Positions 24,898 through 32,703 of a DNA stretch of 37,132 nt are shown piece by piece; the first letter of the stretch is position 1; each line of letters opens with the position of its first letter. A program made the translations under genes and the position numbers. Location of the stretch: assembly GCA_020434205.1 (NCBI GenBank), contig JAGRBF010000104.1:34423-71554 (forward strand), read 5' to 3'. The notes beneath the pieces are model-generated. The model did no database searches and was not told where the DNA came from. It saw nothing but the letters and a program-made list of their open reading frames with translations. The DNA comes from Calditrichota bacterium (GTDB lineage Bacteria; Calditrichota; Calditrichia; RBG-13-44-9; J075).

Positions 24898-25365
24898 ATG
24901 ACCAGCAACGACATTCTGCGCCGATTGCGCTATGCCTTTGATTATCACGAAAGCCACCTCAAGGCCATTTACGGACGGGTGGACTATCCGATTGAGGAAG
25001 AAACCATTGCCGCCTGGCTGAAAAATGACGACGATCCGGCCTACCGGGTTTGCCCGGACCGGGACCTGGCCGCTTTTTTAAACGGGTTAATTATCGAGAA
25101 GCGCGGCGCCAAAGAAGGGCCCAAACCGGTGCCGGAGGATAAGCTCAACAACAATATTGTTTTTAAGAAGCTGCGCATCGCCCTCAATTTACAATCCGAA
25201 GAGATCCTGGAGATCCTTGAGGGACAGGGGGTCCGCATCAGCAAACACGAGCTGAGCGCCTTTTTCCGAAACCCGGACCACAAACACTACCGGAGTTGCA
25301 AGGATCAGGTTTTGCGGAATTTTCTGACCGGCATTCACAAAAAATACCGTCCCCAGCAGTCGTAG
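24898..25365 (+). CDS. DUF1456 family protein (YehS-like)
   Basis: A 155-residue cytosolic protein made of two related DUF1456 units: TSNDILRRLRYAFDYHESHL...CPDRDLAAFLNGLI in the first half and NNNIVFKKLRIALNLQSEEI...CKDQVLRNFLTGI in the second. Each unit has the same LRxAL/F helix, a W- or F-containing turn before DP or NPDH, and a closing FLxG helix. E. coli YehS is the reference member; its function is unknown. The frame opens at 24868, but ATG 24898 begins the conserved domain and has AAGGATGGGA just upstream. It follows the transglutaminase gene by 79 bases on the same strand and may share its message. Confidence 0.88.
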   Translation: MTSNDILRRLRYAFDYHESHLKAIYGRVDYPIEEETIAAWLKNDDDPAYRVCPDRDLAAFLNGLIIEKRGAKEGPKPVPEDKLNNNIVFKKLRIALNLQSEEILEILEGQGVRISKHELSAFFRNPDHKHYRSCKDQVLRNFLTGIHKKYRPQQS

Positions 25366-25445
25366 CCTGTTAACACATACTGGTGCCGTTTCCCAAAAGA
25401 GACTTTGGATTTTTGGCGCCGGGGCAATGGGCGTGCTTATCCGGA

Positions 25446-25464
25446 TCCCGGATCAAGTCCGGGA
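25446..25464. repeat. REP-like palindromic hairpin
   Basis: TCCCGGA (25446-25452), TCAAG loop, TCCGGGA (25458-25464), followed by TGACAG. The sequence belongs to a style of short palindrome that recurs in intergenic DNA of many bacteria. It lies between the convergent DUF1456 and DinB genes. Confidence 0.65.
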
Positions 25465-25520
25465 TGACAGAACGAAATACAAGCACAGTTAATCAAGCCG
25501 AGGGGCCTGGCGCCGGAGAT

Positions 25521-26051
25521 CTATAAATACCGTTCCCGAAGAATATTCAGGTGGTGGTATCCGTGTCCTATGGTGATGTACAACAGGGCGCGGACGCTGC
25601 AGTTGGAGCCGCTGGCCACCCCGCTGAGGTCGAACATCGCTTCGCTGAAACCGGCGAACAGATTGTGATTAACCCGCCTCACCTCAGACAGGCTCGCGGA
25701 AAGGCTGTCCAGGGAAAACTGCTCAAAGTTTGCGGCAGCGGTAAAGGCTTTTTCTTCAAAACCGGGAAGGGGGGTTTGGTCACCGCGGCTGAAGCGCAGG
25801 GCCCGGTAGGCAAAAACCCGCTCGGCGTCGGCAACATGACCCACCAACTCGCGGATGCTCCATTTATCTTCCGCGTAACGATAACCGGCTTTTTGTTCGG
25901 GGATTCCCGCCAGGATATCCCGGGTTTGAAGGTCCAGCTGTTTGTAAACCTCAAAAATATTGCCACTCGGGACCGATTCGACATAACCCCGGTAGAAGGG
26001 GGCGTATTCGCTGCTGGCCGGTTTTGCCGGCGAAAAAAGTGGGGTGTTCAT
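25521..26051 (-). CDS. DinB-like four-helix metal-binding protein
   Basis: A 176-residue protein of the DinB/YfiT superfamily. The predicted metal triad is H72 (ELVGHVADAER), H163 and H167 (IGHGYHHLNILRERYL), exactly the spacing of these four-helix bundles. Members include thiol-dependent S-transferases; a specific substrate cannot be given. ATG 26051 follows GGAGG five bases upstream; the longer frame to 26153 has no such site. It is convergent with DUF1456 and divergent from rsmG. Confidence 0.9.
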   Translation of the reverse strand: MNTPLFSPAKPASSEYAPFYRGYVESVPSGNIFEVYKQLDLQTRDILAGIPEQKAGYRYAEDKWSIRELVGHVADAERVFAYRALRFSRGDQTPLPGFEEKAFTAAANFEQFSLDSLSASLSEVRRVNHNLFAGFSEAMFDLSGVASGSNCSVRALLYITIGHGYHHLNILRERYL

Positions 26052-26357
26052 GGGACCTCCGTATGGGTTGATGCGGTATGGTTGTGCTGAATATAGGATG
26101 GGAGCAGGGACAGGGCAATTCAGAAAAATCGGCAGAATATGATTGATAATCATCCGCGGTTGGGTGATAATTACGGGGGCCGGTTTATCACCGGGGCGAT
26201 TAAGAACATCTGAATAACCGACCGACGGTGCGTGCGGAAAGCGATTTCCGGAAAATCAACCCCGAAAACGCGAAAGCACGAAAGCGTTACCTGTTTTGCT
26301 GTGGCGGGTTATCAGTGGATGCGCAACATTAGTGACAAAAAAAAATGCGGGGAATTG
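26052..26357. other. Divergent intergenic region with palindrome and CGAAA-type repeat
   Basis: 306 bases between dinB-like and rsmG. It holds a 15-bp palindrome ATGATT-GAT-AATCAT (26139-26153) and a degenerate repeat of GCGAAA/CACGAAA units at about 26264-26287, related to the arms of the element at 20671. A frame runs from 26232 into rsmG but its codons translate this repeat and are not conserved-looking. No RNA gene seen. Confidence 0.5.
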
Positions 26358-27008
26358 ATGTCCGAAATCGAGTGGACTCACCTGTTTCCGGATTTATCCG
26401 AAGGTCAAATTGATCAGATTAACGCTTATTGCCAACTGCTGAAAGAGTGGAACCAGGGGGTTAACCTGGTTTCCCGCAGCGATGTGGACAAACTGATCGA
26501 ACACCATATCCTGCCCTCCCTGGAGCCGCTGGCCCAGGTGGAGATTCCCCCCGGCGCCTGGGTGCTGGATATCGGCAGCGGCGGCGGGCTTCCCGCCATT
26601 CCGCTGAAGATTGCCCGGCCGGATCTCCAGATACTGATGGTAGATTCGATTCGCAAGAAAGTTCTGTTCCTGAAAAAAGTGATCGTGGAGCTGAACCTTC
26701 AAAACTGTTCGGCGATGGCGGAGCGCGTGGAAATTCTGGCCAATGACCCCGGTTTTCTCAACCGCTTTGACCGCATTACCGCCCGGGCGGTTACCACCAT
26801 CGAAAATTTGCTGGCCTATGGTGCTCCCTTTCTGGCTCCGGAGGGGCGCTACCTGCTCTGGAAGGGGGAGTCCGATCTGGAGGAGCTGGAGATGCTGCAG
26901 AAAAAACAGGGCCTTAAAGCTCAGGTTTATTATGCCCGTCCGGCGGCAATTGCCCGTTCCGGAAAATTGGGCGGATTGTGCTGGCTGGATCTGGCCCCCG
27001 GGAAATAA
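26358..27008 (+). CDS. rsmG: 16S rRNA (guanine-N7)-methyltransferase
   Basis: A 216-residue RsmG (GidB) enzyme, which methylates N7 of G527 in 16S rRNA. It shows the family N-terminus (INAYCQLLKEWNQGVNLVSR), LIEHHILPSL, the SAM-binding loop VLDIGSGGGLPAIPLKIARP at about 69-88, MVDSIRKKVLFLKKV and FDRITARAV. Start ATG 26358 follows GGGGAA; the longer frame is rejected. In many bacteria this gene lies near the replication origin; here it is about 24 kb from the DnaA-box cluster and not next to mnmG or parA. Confidence 0.95.
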   Translation: MSEIEWTHLFPDLSEGQIDQINAYCQLLKEWNQGVNLVSRSDVDKLIEHHILPSLEPLAQVEIPPGAWVLDIGSGGGLPAIPLKIARPDLQILMVDSIRKKVLFLKKVIVELNLQNCSAMAERVEILANDPGFLNRFDRITARAVTTIENLLAYGAPFLAPEGRYLLWKGESDLEELEMLQKKQGLKAQVYYARPAAIARSGKLGGLCWLDLAPGK

Positions 27009-27107
27009 GCGCTCTGCGGGGCCGCGGCGTTCCACTTACTCCCTCCTTATGAAATATTTCTCCCTTTTTTCGAATTAAAATGTCATTTCTCGCTATTCAC
27101 GATTGTT

Positions 27108-27136
27108 TTGGGGATCGAGATAGCATATATTATAAT
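27108..27136 (+). promoter_or_regulatory. Probable promoter of the VOC-acpH pair
   Basis: TTGGGG (27108-27113), 17-base spacer, perfect TATAAT (27131-27136). Predicted start near 27143 leaves about 28 bases before ATG 27171, which argues against translation of the longer frame that opens at 27108. Confidence 0.6.
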
Positions 27137-27170
27137 TGATCTACGTCACACAGAAGGGACTGTCTTGGTC

Positions 27171-27788
27171 ATGAAGATCGTGGAATTGCGACTGGAAACC
27201 CACCTGCTTACGGAACTTCAGGAATTTTACGGTAACGTGTTGGGTTTGGAAGTTGTTCAGAAATCGCGCCGGGGCTTCACGGTAAAAGTCGGGCAATCGC
27301 GCCTCCATTTTACATCTGCGGAAGATGATGAAACCCCTTTCTATCATTTCTCGTTTTTTTTCCCGATCGGGAAGCTCAAAGCCTTTGAAAAATGGCTGTC
27401 CGGGCGGGTGAATCTGATCGAGAAAAACGGCAGCCCCATTTTTGATCTTCCCGGTGGGCAGGGAAAGGCCCTCTATCTGGAAGATCCCGCCGGCAATCTG
27501 GTCGGGTTTATGGCACGGGATGGGGTTCCGGATATTTCCCCCAACGGTTCCTTCGCCCCGAAAGACCTGAACGGCATTGTCCAGATCGGCATTGCGGTGG
27601 ATAATGTTCGCCTGTTTGCGGAGCACCTGATGGGGGAGTTCAATACCAACCTCTGGAAGGGGGATATGAAGAAGATGGCCGTTTTGGGCAGCGAAGACGG
27701 TATGTTTACCGTTGTCCCGGTCGGCCATCCCTGGTTCCCCACCGGTAAACGGGCCGATTATTATCCGACTGTCGTTGATGTCGAGTGA
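27171..27788 (+). CDS. VOC-superfamily (glyoxalase/bleomycin-resistance fold) protein
   Basis: A 205-residue protein. The first half is a standard VOC module (VELRLETHLLTELQEFYGNV, LGLEVVQ, YHFSFFFP, then ALYLEDPAGNLVGFM) with candidate metal ligands in the FYHF strand and the final Glu of YLEDPAGN. The second half (IVQIGIAVDNVRLFAEHLMG) starts a second, incomplete-looking module. The substrate is unknown. ATG 27171 lies 28 bases after the predicted transcription start; a TTG at 27165, better spaced from AAGGGA, is possible. The stop overlaps the acpH GTG start by four bases, so the two are coupled. Confidence 0.85.
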   Translation: MKIVELRLETHLLTELQEFYGNVLGLEVVQKSRRGFTVKVGQSRLHFTSAEDDETPFYHFSFFFPIGKLKAFEKWLSGRVNLIEKNGSPIFDLPGGQGKALYLEDPAGNLVGFMARDGVPDISPNGSFAPKDLNGIVQIGIAVDNVRLFAEHLMGEFNTNLWKGDMKKMAVLGSEDGMFTVVPVGHPWFPTGKRADYYPTVVDVE

Positions 27789-28399
27789 ATTTTCTGGCCC
27801 ATCTCTACCTTTCCGACGGACAGCGCGACTTAATCCTGGGAAATATGATCGCGGATTTTATTTCCCCGCCGATGGAAACAGGTTATGCCAAAGGCGTTAT
27901 CGAGGGCATCCGGCTTCACCGTCAGATCGACGCCTTTACCGATAGCCACCCCGTTTTTCGCCGCAGTAAATCCCGAATTTCATCCCGGTTTCGTTTGCTG
28001 AAGGGCATCATGGTCGATTTGTTCTACGATCATTTTCTGGCCCGCCATTGGAACGCTTATCATCCCCTCGCTCTCGAAGATTTTTGTGAAGAACACTATC
28101 AACTGCTGGAGGCCCATACCGCCCAGCTGCCGGAGCGCCTGGCTTATATTCTTCCCTATATGCGTTCCCAGAACTGGCTGGTTAGCTACCGGGATGTATC
28201 GGGAATTCAGGAGGCTTTTCGGGGGCTTTCCCGGCGGATCAGCCGGAAGAACAATCTGGCGGAAGGGGTTTCCGAATTGCGGGATAACTATCCGGAGCTG
28301 GAGGTCGATTTCCTGCAGTTCTTTCCGGAGCTACAGGCGTTTTGCCGGGAATGGCGGGCGAATGGTGATCAGCGAATAGCGAATAGCCGGGAAAGGTAG
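27785..28399 (+). CDS. acpH: Acyl carrier protein phosphodiesterase
   Basis: A 204-residue AcpH-type HD-like hydrolase that removes 4'-phosphopantetheine from acyl carrier protein. Family marks are NFLAHLYLS at the start (H6), GNMIADF (D24), LHRQIDAFTDSH (H45, D49, D53) and MVDLFYDHFLA (D78, D82, H83). Length is close to the E. coli enzyme. GTG is the start, in a GTGA overlap with the VOC gene stop. It converges on rsmF with 30 bases between the stops. Confidence 0.9.
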   Translation: MNFLAHLYLSDGQRDLILGNMIADFISPPMETGYAKGVIEGIRLHRQIDAFTDSHPVFRRSKSRISSRFRLLKGIMVDLFYDHFLARHWNAYHPLALEDFCEEHYQLLEAHTAQLPERLAYILPYMRSQNWLVSYRDVSGIQEAFRGLSRRISRKNNLAEGVSELRDNYPELEVDFLQFFPELQAFCREWRANGDQRIANSRER

Positions 28400-28400
28400 G

Positions 28401-28435
28401 GGTTAAAGAGGCCAGGCATGGCGTCTCTACTAACC
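28401..28435. repeat. Imperfect palindrome between convergent genes
   Basis: GGTTA (28401-28405) pairs with TAACC (28431-28435); inside, AGAG-GCC and GGC-GT-CTCT pair around AGGCAT. It resembles degenerate copies of the GTAGAGACG...CGTCTCTAC palindromes found between genes in many bacteria. It overlaps the rsmF stop. It might serve as a bidirectional terminator but has no T-tract. Confidence 0.45.
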
Positions 28436-29869
28436 AACGTTTACCAGCTCGAACGGCCATTCCCCTTTGGGAAACTGACTTTTGAATTTGCCCTTGTCCA
28501 GAATACCGTATCCCATCGTCATACCTTTATAGCGAATAATGTGCTGACCCGGATGGGCCAGATCCAGGTCCAGTTCCTCGCGGTTGACGTATTTCTGAAG
28601 GCTCTCCAGATCCGGCAACTCCACCACACTCCTTTTGGCGTAAGGCCCCAGCAGATGGGTGCCTCCGCTGTTGAGCTTTACCACCCGGTCCAGGGTTCTG
28701 GCCATGTTGGTGCCGATTTGCATGGGTCTGCCGTAGATGGGAAACTGTTCGAAATCGCGGGTGCAAAAAGAAATTTTCTCCCCATGGATCAAAAAACGAA
28801 GGCGTTTGAGGGCCTTTTCGGGTATCCCGAAATGTTGCATCAGGTAATCCATGGATTTTTTGACCGGAGAAATGCGGTGGCTCAAAAAGTTATGATGCCG
28901 GGGGGCCATCTGTTTGCTGGGATGGGGCGATTTGTCCAGGCTCTCCAGCTTCCTCAGCCGCGCGACGTAAAATCCCTCGGTAACCCGGTCGAAGGGATAA
29001 AGGCGAATGGTCTTTTCCATGTCCGGGTGAAAGCGTTTGTCCTGAAACCCGGTGAGCCCCGGCCAGGTTTTTAGCCCGGGCAGGTCCACCGCTTCGATTT
29101 CCATGGGAAATTCATCCAGGGCAAACTGGACGATTTCCTCATTTTCCTCCGGGGTGAGGGTGCAGGTGGAATACAGCAAAACGCCCCCCGGGCGCAGGGC
29201 TTTGATGGCGCTGATCATCAGTTTGCGCTGTCCGGATGCCAGTCGTTCGCAATGTTTGGGGGTCCACCAGCCCAGAATTTCGGGGTTTTTGTGAAGGGTG
29301 CCCAATCCGGAGCAGGCCGGGTCCAGCAGAATCTTATCGAACTGCTCGTAATACACGTTGCCGTACTGCTCCCCAAACCACTGGTTGACAATGGTGTTGT
29401 ACATGCTCATGCGTTCGATGTTTTTACTGAGGGCGCGCAGGCGTTTGGCCACAATATCGTTGGCAAGAATGACCCCGGTATTGCCCATCATGGCCCCCAT
29501 TTGGGTGGTTTTGGAGCCGGGCGCGGCGGACATGTCCAGCACCCAATCGTTGGGCTGGGGCTGAAGGGCCAGAGGAGGGATCATGGAAGCCAGATCCTGG
29601 ACGTAGATGTGGCCCAGAAAATGGGAGAGGCTTTTGCCGATGGGGTACGGTTGGAAAGCAACCTGGAAAATATTATCCAGCCCTTCGACGGGATTAAAGC
29701 GAAAGCCCTGCTCTTCGAAAAAGGCCTGCTGCTCCTCCACATTGCCTTTGAGGGGGTTGAAACGAAAGTGATGGGGAAGTTTGTTCCCGATCTGCTCGTA
29801 CATCAACAGCTTTTCCTGCCCGAGCAGTTGATCAAAAAGCTGTTCCAATTCCGGTGATAATTGGGGCAT
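28430..29869 (-). CDS. RsmF-like RNA 5-methylcytosine methyltransferase (NOL1/NOP2/Sun family)
   Basis: A 479-residue SAM-dependent enzyme of the RsmF/YebU type, expected to make m5C in 16S rRNA or tRNA. An N-terminal extension with RFNP elements is followed by motif I DMSAAPGSKTTQ (112-123) and ANDIVAKRL (136-144). The two catalytic cysteines are C186 in DPACSG and C236 in STCTLTPEENE. A PUA-like RsmF C-terminal domain occupies the last 110 residues (LSSGGTH-like LNSGGTHLLGPYAKRSVVEL). Motif IV normally reads DAPCSG or DPPCSG; here A and P are exchanged, with the Cys kept. ATG 29869 has no good ribosome site; 7-nt repeats lie just upstream. Confidence 0.9.
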   Translation of the reverse strand: MPQLSPELEQLFDQLLGQEKLLMYEQIGNKLPHHFRFNPLKGNVEEQQAFFEEQGFRFNPVEGLDNIFQVAFQPYPIGKSLSHFLGHIYVQDLASMIPPLALQPQPNDWVLDMSAAPGSKTTQMGAMMGNTGVILANDIVAKRLRALSKNIERMSMYNTIVNQWFGEQYGNVYYEQFDKILLDPACSGLGTLHKNPEILGWWTPKHCERLASGQRKLMISAIKALRPGGVLLYSTCTLTPEENEEIVQFALDEFPMEIEAVDLPGLKTWPGLTGFQDKRFHPDMEKTIRLYPFDRVTEGFYVARLRKLESLDKSPHPSKQMAPRHHNFLSHRISPVKKSMDYLMQHFGIPEKALKRLRFLIHGEKISFCTRDFEQFPIYGRPMQIGTNMARTLDRVVKLNSGGTHLLGPYAKRSVVELPDLESLQKYVNREELDLDLAHPGQHIIRYKGMTMGYGILDKGKFKSQFPKGEWPFELVNVG

Positions 29870-29883
29870 GGGGGTTGCTAATG

Positions 29884-29925
29884 TTGATTGTTAATTGTTG
29901 ATTGCTAATTGTTGATAATTGATTG
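29884..29925. repeat. Degenerate TTRATTG heptamer array
   Basis: Six consecutive 7-base units: TTGATTG, TTAATTG, TTGATTG, CTAATTG, TTGATAA, TTGATTG. It lies 15 bases upstream of the rsmF start and so could overlap its promoter or leader. Confidence 0.75.
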
Positions 29926-29958
29926 TTACATGGCTACGGGGTTATTTAATTACCCCAA

Positions 29959-30049
29959 CGGCAGACGGCAGACGGCAGACGGCAGACGGCAGACGGCAGA
30001 CGGCAGACGGCAGACGGCAGACGGCAGACGGCAGACGGCAGACGGCAGA
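29959..30049. repeat. CGGCAGA heptamer tandem repeat, 13 perfect copies
   Basis: Thirteen identical CGGCAGA units fill 91 bases between the amidohydrolase stop and rsmF. Since the unit is 7 bases, copy-number change would shift any reading frame; the long plus-strand frame through it is a by-product. Perfect identity suggests recent expansion or active homogenisation. Confidence 0.97.
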
Positions 30050-30059
30050 CAGAAGGCGG

Positions 30060-31757
30060 CTACTTTCCCCGCTCGTATTTAATCTTCCCGCCAATAATAG
30101 TGTATTCGATTCGGGTATCCAACAAACTTTCTTCGGGAATGGTGAGAAGGTCCTGGGAAAAAACGGTGAAATCCGCCAACTTCCCGGGTTCTATGGTGCC
30201 TTTTTGATCTTCCTGGAAGGCGCCGTAAGCGGCATCCCGGGTGTAGGAGCGAAGGGCCTGTTCCCGGGTCATTTTCTGAGCCGGTTCGTAACCCCCCTCC
30301 GGGGTACCGGCCAGGGTTTTGCGGGTAACCAGGGCGTAAAAGCAGGCCACCGGATTGATGGGCTCTACCGGAACATCGGTTCCGTTGATCACCCGGGCCC
30401 CGCTTTGCAGCAGCTTTTGCCAGACGTAAGCACCTTCCTCGATGCGCTTTATTCCCAGACGATCAATTGCCCAGGGCCGGTCCGAGGACATGTGAATCCC
30501 CTGCATGGAGGGAATGATACCCAATTGGGCAAAGCGGGGAATATCCTCAGCAGAAAGATGCTGGGCGTGTTCGACCCGAAAGCGCACATCCGCCCCCTTG
30601 GCGGATTTTTCCGCCATGGCGCTTTGATATTGGTTGAGCACCTCGCGGTTGGCGCGATCGCCAATGGCGTGGGTACAGACCTGGAAACCGTGGTCCAGTG
30701 CTCTTTCGCAGATAGCCAGAACGCTGTCCATGGGTTGCAGGGCAAGGCCGGTATGGCCGGGCATATCGCTGTAGGGTTCTAAGAGCCAGGCCCCCCGGGA
30801 ACCCAGGGCTCCGTCCGCATAAAGTTTTATGGCGCGAACGGTCAAATAGTTGTCGGCAAAATCCAGCAAGGGACCGCTCTCGAACCAGTGCTGGAGCAGC
30901 GCCGGCTGCGAGCCGTCCAGCATGACGTAAAGGCGGGGTCCCAAATCCCCACTGGCAGCGGCCTCCCGGAACAGATCCAGCCCATCCTGCTGCTCACCGG
31001 CATCGTGGAAACTGGTGATGCCGTTTTCCAGGGCATAATCGGATGCCAGCTCCAGGGCCCGGCGGTTGCTGGTTGCGGTGCGTTTGGGAATATGGTCCCG
31101 AATAACGGTCATGGCTTCTTCGTTAAAGATGCCGGTAGGGTTGCCGGCGCCATCCTTGATAATCTCTCCCCCGGCCCCAAACTGCGATTGCCGGGTTACC
31201 CCGGCAATTTCCATAGCCCTGGCGTTGGCGATGGCGGCATGGCCGCTGGCGTGTCGCAGGAACACCGGATGGTCCGGCACGGCGGCACTGAGTTTATCGT
31301 GGGTCTGAAATCCCCCCACCATCTTTTCCGGTTGCGGGCTCCATTTGCTCTGATGCCATCCCCGCCCCAAAATCCACTCTCCCGGGGGAATAGTTTGGGC
31401 CGCCTCCACCACCCGCTCGATCATTTCCTCGTAGTTGCGGGTATCGTTGAGGTCCACCTGCATCCGGGCGTAGCCCATGCTCAGAAAATGGCCGTGGGAT
31501 TCGATTAGTCCGGAGGTCATGGTTTTGCCAGCGAGGTTCAGCAGGCGGGTGTTGGGGGCCTGCCAGTTTTCCAGCTCCGCTTTGGGGCCGGCGAAAGCAA
31601 TTTTGCCGTCTTTAACCACCACCATGTCTACTCGGGGATTATCCGGATTGCCGGTGTGGATGGTCCCGCCGTAAATGATCAGATCGGCTTTGGGCTGCGC
31701 CTGACAGGCCGCGACGATCACCAATAATCCGGCCAAAAGACATTTTAAAGGGAGCAT
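30060..31757 (-). CDS. Amidohydrolase family 3 (YtcJ-like) lipoprotein
   Basis: A 565-residue metal-dependent hydrolase. Residues 1-18 form a lipoprotein signal with lipobox VAAC (Cys18), so it is membrane-anchored outside the cytoplasm. The domain begins with ADLIIYGGTIHTG and has the metal motif H88-G-H90 (LIESHGHF), the YtcJ-type WILGRGWHQSKW, FLRHASGHAAIANARA, LYADGALGSRGAWL, CTHAIGDRANREVL and RVEHAQHL. Family members hydrolyse N-acyl or cyclic amide bonds; the substrate is not evident. AAGGA seven bases before ATG 31757. The EamA transporter gene lies 88 bases upstream on the same strand. Confidence 0.9.
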   Translation of the reverse strand: MLPLKCLLAGLLVIVAACQAQPKADLIIYGGTIHTGNPDNPRVDMVVVKDGKIAFAGPKAELENWQAPNTRLLNLAGKTMTSGLIESHGHFLSMGYARMQVDLNDTRNYEEMIERVVEAAQTIPPGEWILGRGWHQSKWSPQPEKMVGGFQTHDKLSAAVPDHPVFLRHASGHAAIANARAMEIAGVTRQSQFGAGGEIIKDGAGNPTGIFNEEAMTVIRDHIPKRTATSNRRALELASDYALENGITSFHDAGEQQDGLDLFREAAASGDLGPRLYVMLDGSQPALLQHWFESGPLLDFADNYLTVRAIKLYADGALGSRGAWLLEPYSDMPGHTGLALQPMDSVLAICERALDHGFQVCTHAIGDRANREVLNQYQSAMAEKSAKGADVRFRVEHAQHLSAEDIPRFAQLGIIPSMQGIHMSSDRPWAIDRLGIKRIEEGAYVWQKLLQSGARVINGTDVPVEPINPVACFYALVTRKTLAGTPEGGYEPAQKMTREQALRSYTRDAAYGAFQEDQKGTIEPGKLADFTVFSQDLLTIPEESLLDTRIEYTIIGGKIKYERGK

Positions 31758-31822
31758 GGATAATCCTTGGTAAAAGTGGGATGAGGTTTATGCAACGCCA
31801 GGCGGTGCCGGAGGAAAGGGAT

Positions 31823-31840
31823 CGGGCAAAAAATTGCCCG
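31823..31840 (-). terminator. Weak hairpin after the EamA gene
   Basis: CGGGCAA (31823-31829), four-base loop, TTGCCCG (31834-31840), five bases past the EamA stop on the minus strand. No T-run follows the stem, so termination would be partial and read-through to the amidohydrolase possible. Confidence 0.4.
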
Positions 31841-31845
31841 GATGG

Positions 31846-32703
31846 TCAGGTGGTTTTCTTGAAAAGGCGTTCTTTTTCGGTGATGATCATGGCGGCCAGG
31901 ATGATCAACCCGCCGGCCAGAAGTTTTACCAGACTGCCGCTTTCCCCAAAAACAAAAATCGAAACGGCGATCGAGAGCGGAATTTTAAGGTTGTTCATCA
32001 CCGCCAGGAAGCCGGAGGAAACCAGACGGGCCCCGCGATTCCACAGAAAAAATCCCAGCCCGGTGGGCAAAATCCCCAGGTAAAGCAGGGTCCAGATTTG
32101 TTCGGTGGTAAAAATCAGCTCTTTGGCGGCGGTGGTGGCAGCCGCAGCCGCGCCGGTAAAGAGGAAGGCCCCGAGGTAGATAAAGCCGAAAACCGTTTGA
32201 TCGTCCACATCGCTGTTGCGCATCAGCTCGGTATACCAGGTCTGCCCGAAAGCAAAGGCAAAATTGGAAACCTGCATCACCAGAAATCCGGCCAGAACGG
32301 AAAGGCTGGCCCGACTGTCGAAAATGATGATGGCGGCGCCGGCAACCGCCATTGCCGCGGCCAACAGGTTAAGGCCAATAAAACGGCGCCGGAAAAAATC
32401 GGCCAGCAAGGTGACGTAGATCGGGGTAAAAACGGTGAAAAGAGCGACCTCGTAAGCCTTTAGGAATTGAAAAGCATACAGGTAGGCGATATACATAACC
32501 CCGTATTGAACCATACCCAGCAGAATCAACCGGGGGGTCATATCAAAACGAATTTCACCGGGGCGCAGGAAGGGAAGGAAAATCAGAAGGGCCAGGCCCA
32601 TGCGGGTCATGGCGACAAAATTGGGGTCCAGTCCTACCAGCTGATTTTTGATCAGGCCGAAGGAAAAGGCCCAGATAAAGGATACGACAACGAGATACCA
32701 CAT
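31846..32703 (-). CDS. EamA/DMT-family transporter
   Basis: A 285-residue inner-membrane protein with ten predicted helices in two five-helix EamA repeats (first from about 3-130, second from about 140-275). It shows SFIWAFSFGLIKNQL at the start, GMVQYGVMYIAYLYAFQFLKAYEVALF around the first repeat centre (two pieces) and PTGLGFFLWNRGARLVSSGFLA in the second. Members export or import amino acids, carboxylates or amines; the sequence resembles the carboxylate/amino-acid/amine group but the substrate cannot be fixed. Start ATG 32703 lacks a clear ribosome site. A short tail ends in basic residues, as usual for cytoplasmic C-termini. Confidence 0.9.
   Translation of the reverse strand: MWYLVVVSFIWAFSFGLIKNQLVGLDPNFVAMTRMGLALLIFLPFLRPGEIRFDMTPRLILLGMVQYGVMYIAYLYAFQFLKAYEVALFTVFTPIYVTLLADFFRRRFIGLNLLAAAMAVAGAAIIIFDSRASLSVLAGFLVMQVSNFAFAFGQTWYTELMRNSDVDDQTVFGFIYLGAFLFTGAAAAATTAAKELIFTTEQIWTLLYLGILPTGLGFFLWNRGARLVSSGFLAVMNNLKIPLSIAVSIFVFGESGSLVKLLAGGLIILAAMIITEKERLFKKTT

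Noticed and set aside
26139-26153. Fur box
   Set aside because: Only the central GATAATCAT part agrees with the Fur consensus; too few matches to call, so only the palindrome is reported.
29919-30782. Long plus-strand frame running through the CGGCAGA array
   Set aside because: It translates the 7-nt repeat into a periodic ADGRRQT peptide and then runs antisense to the amidohydrolase gene; no ribosome site or domain.
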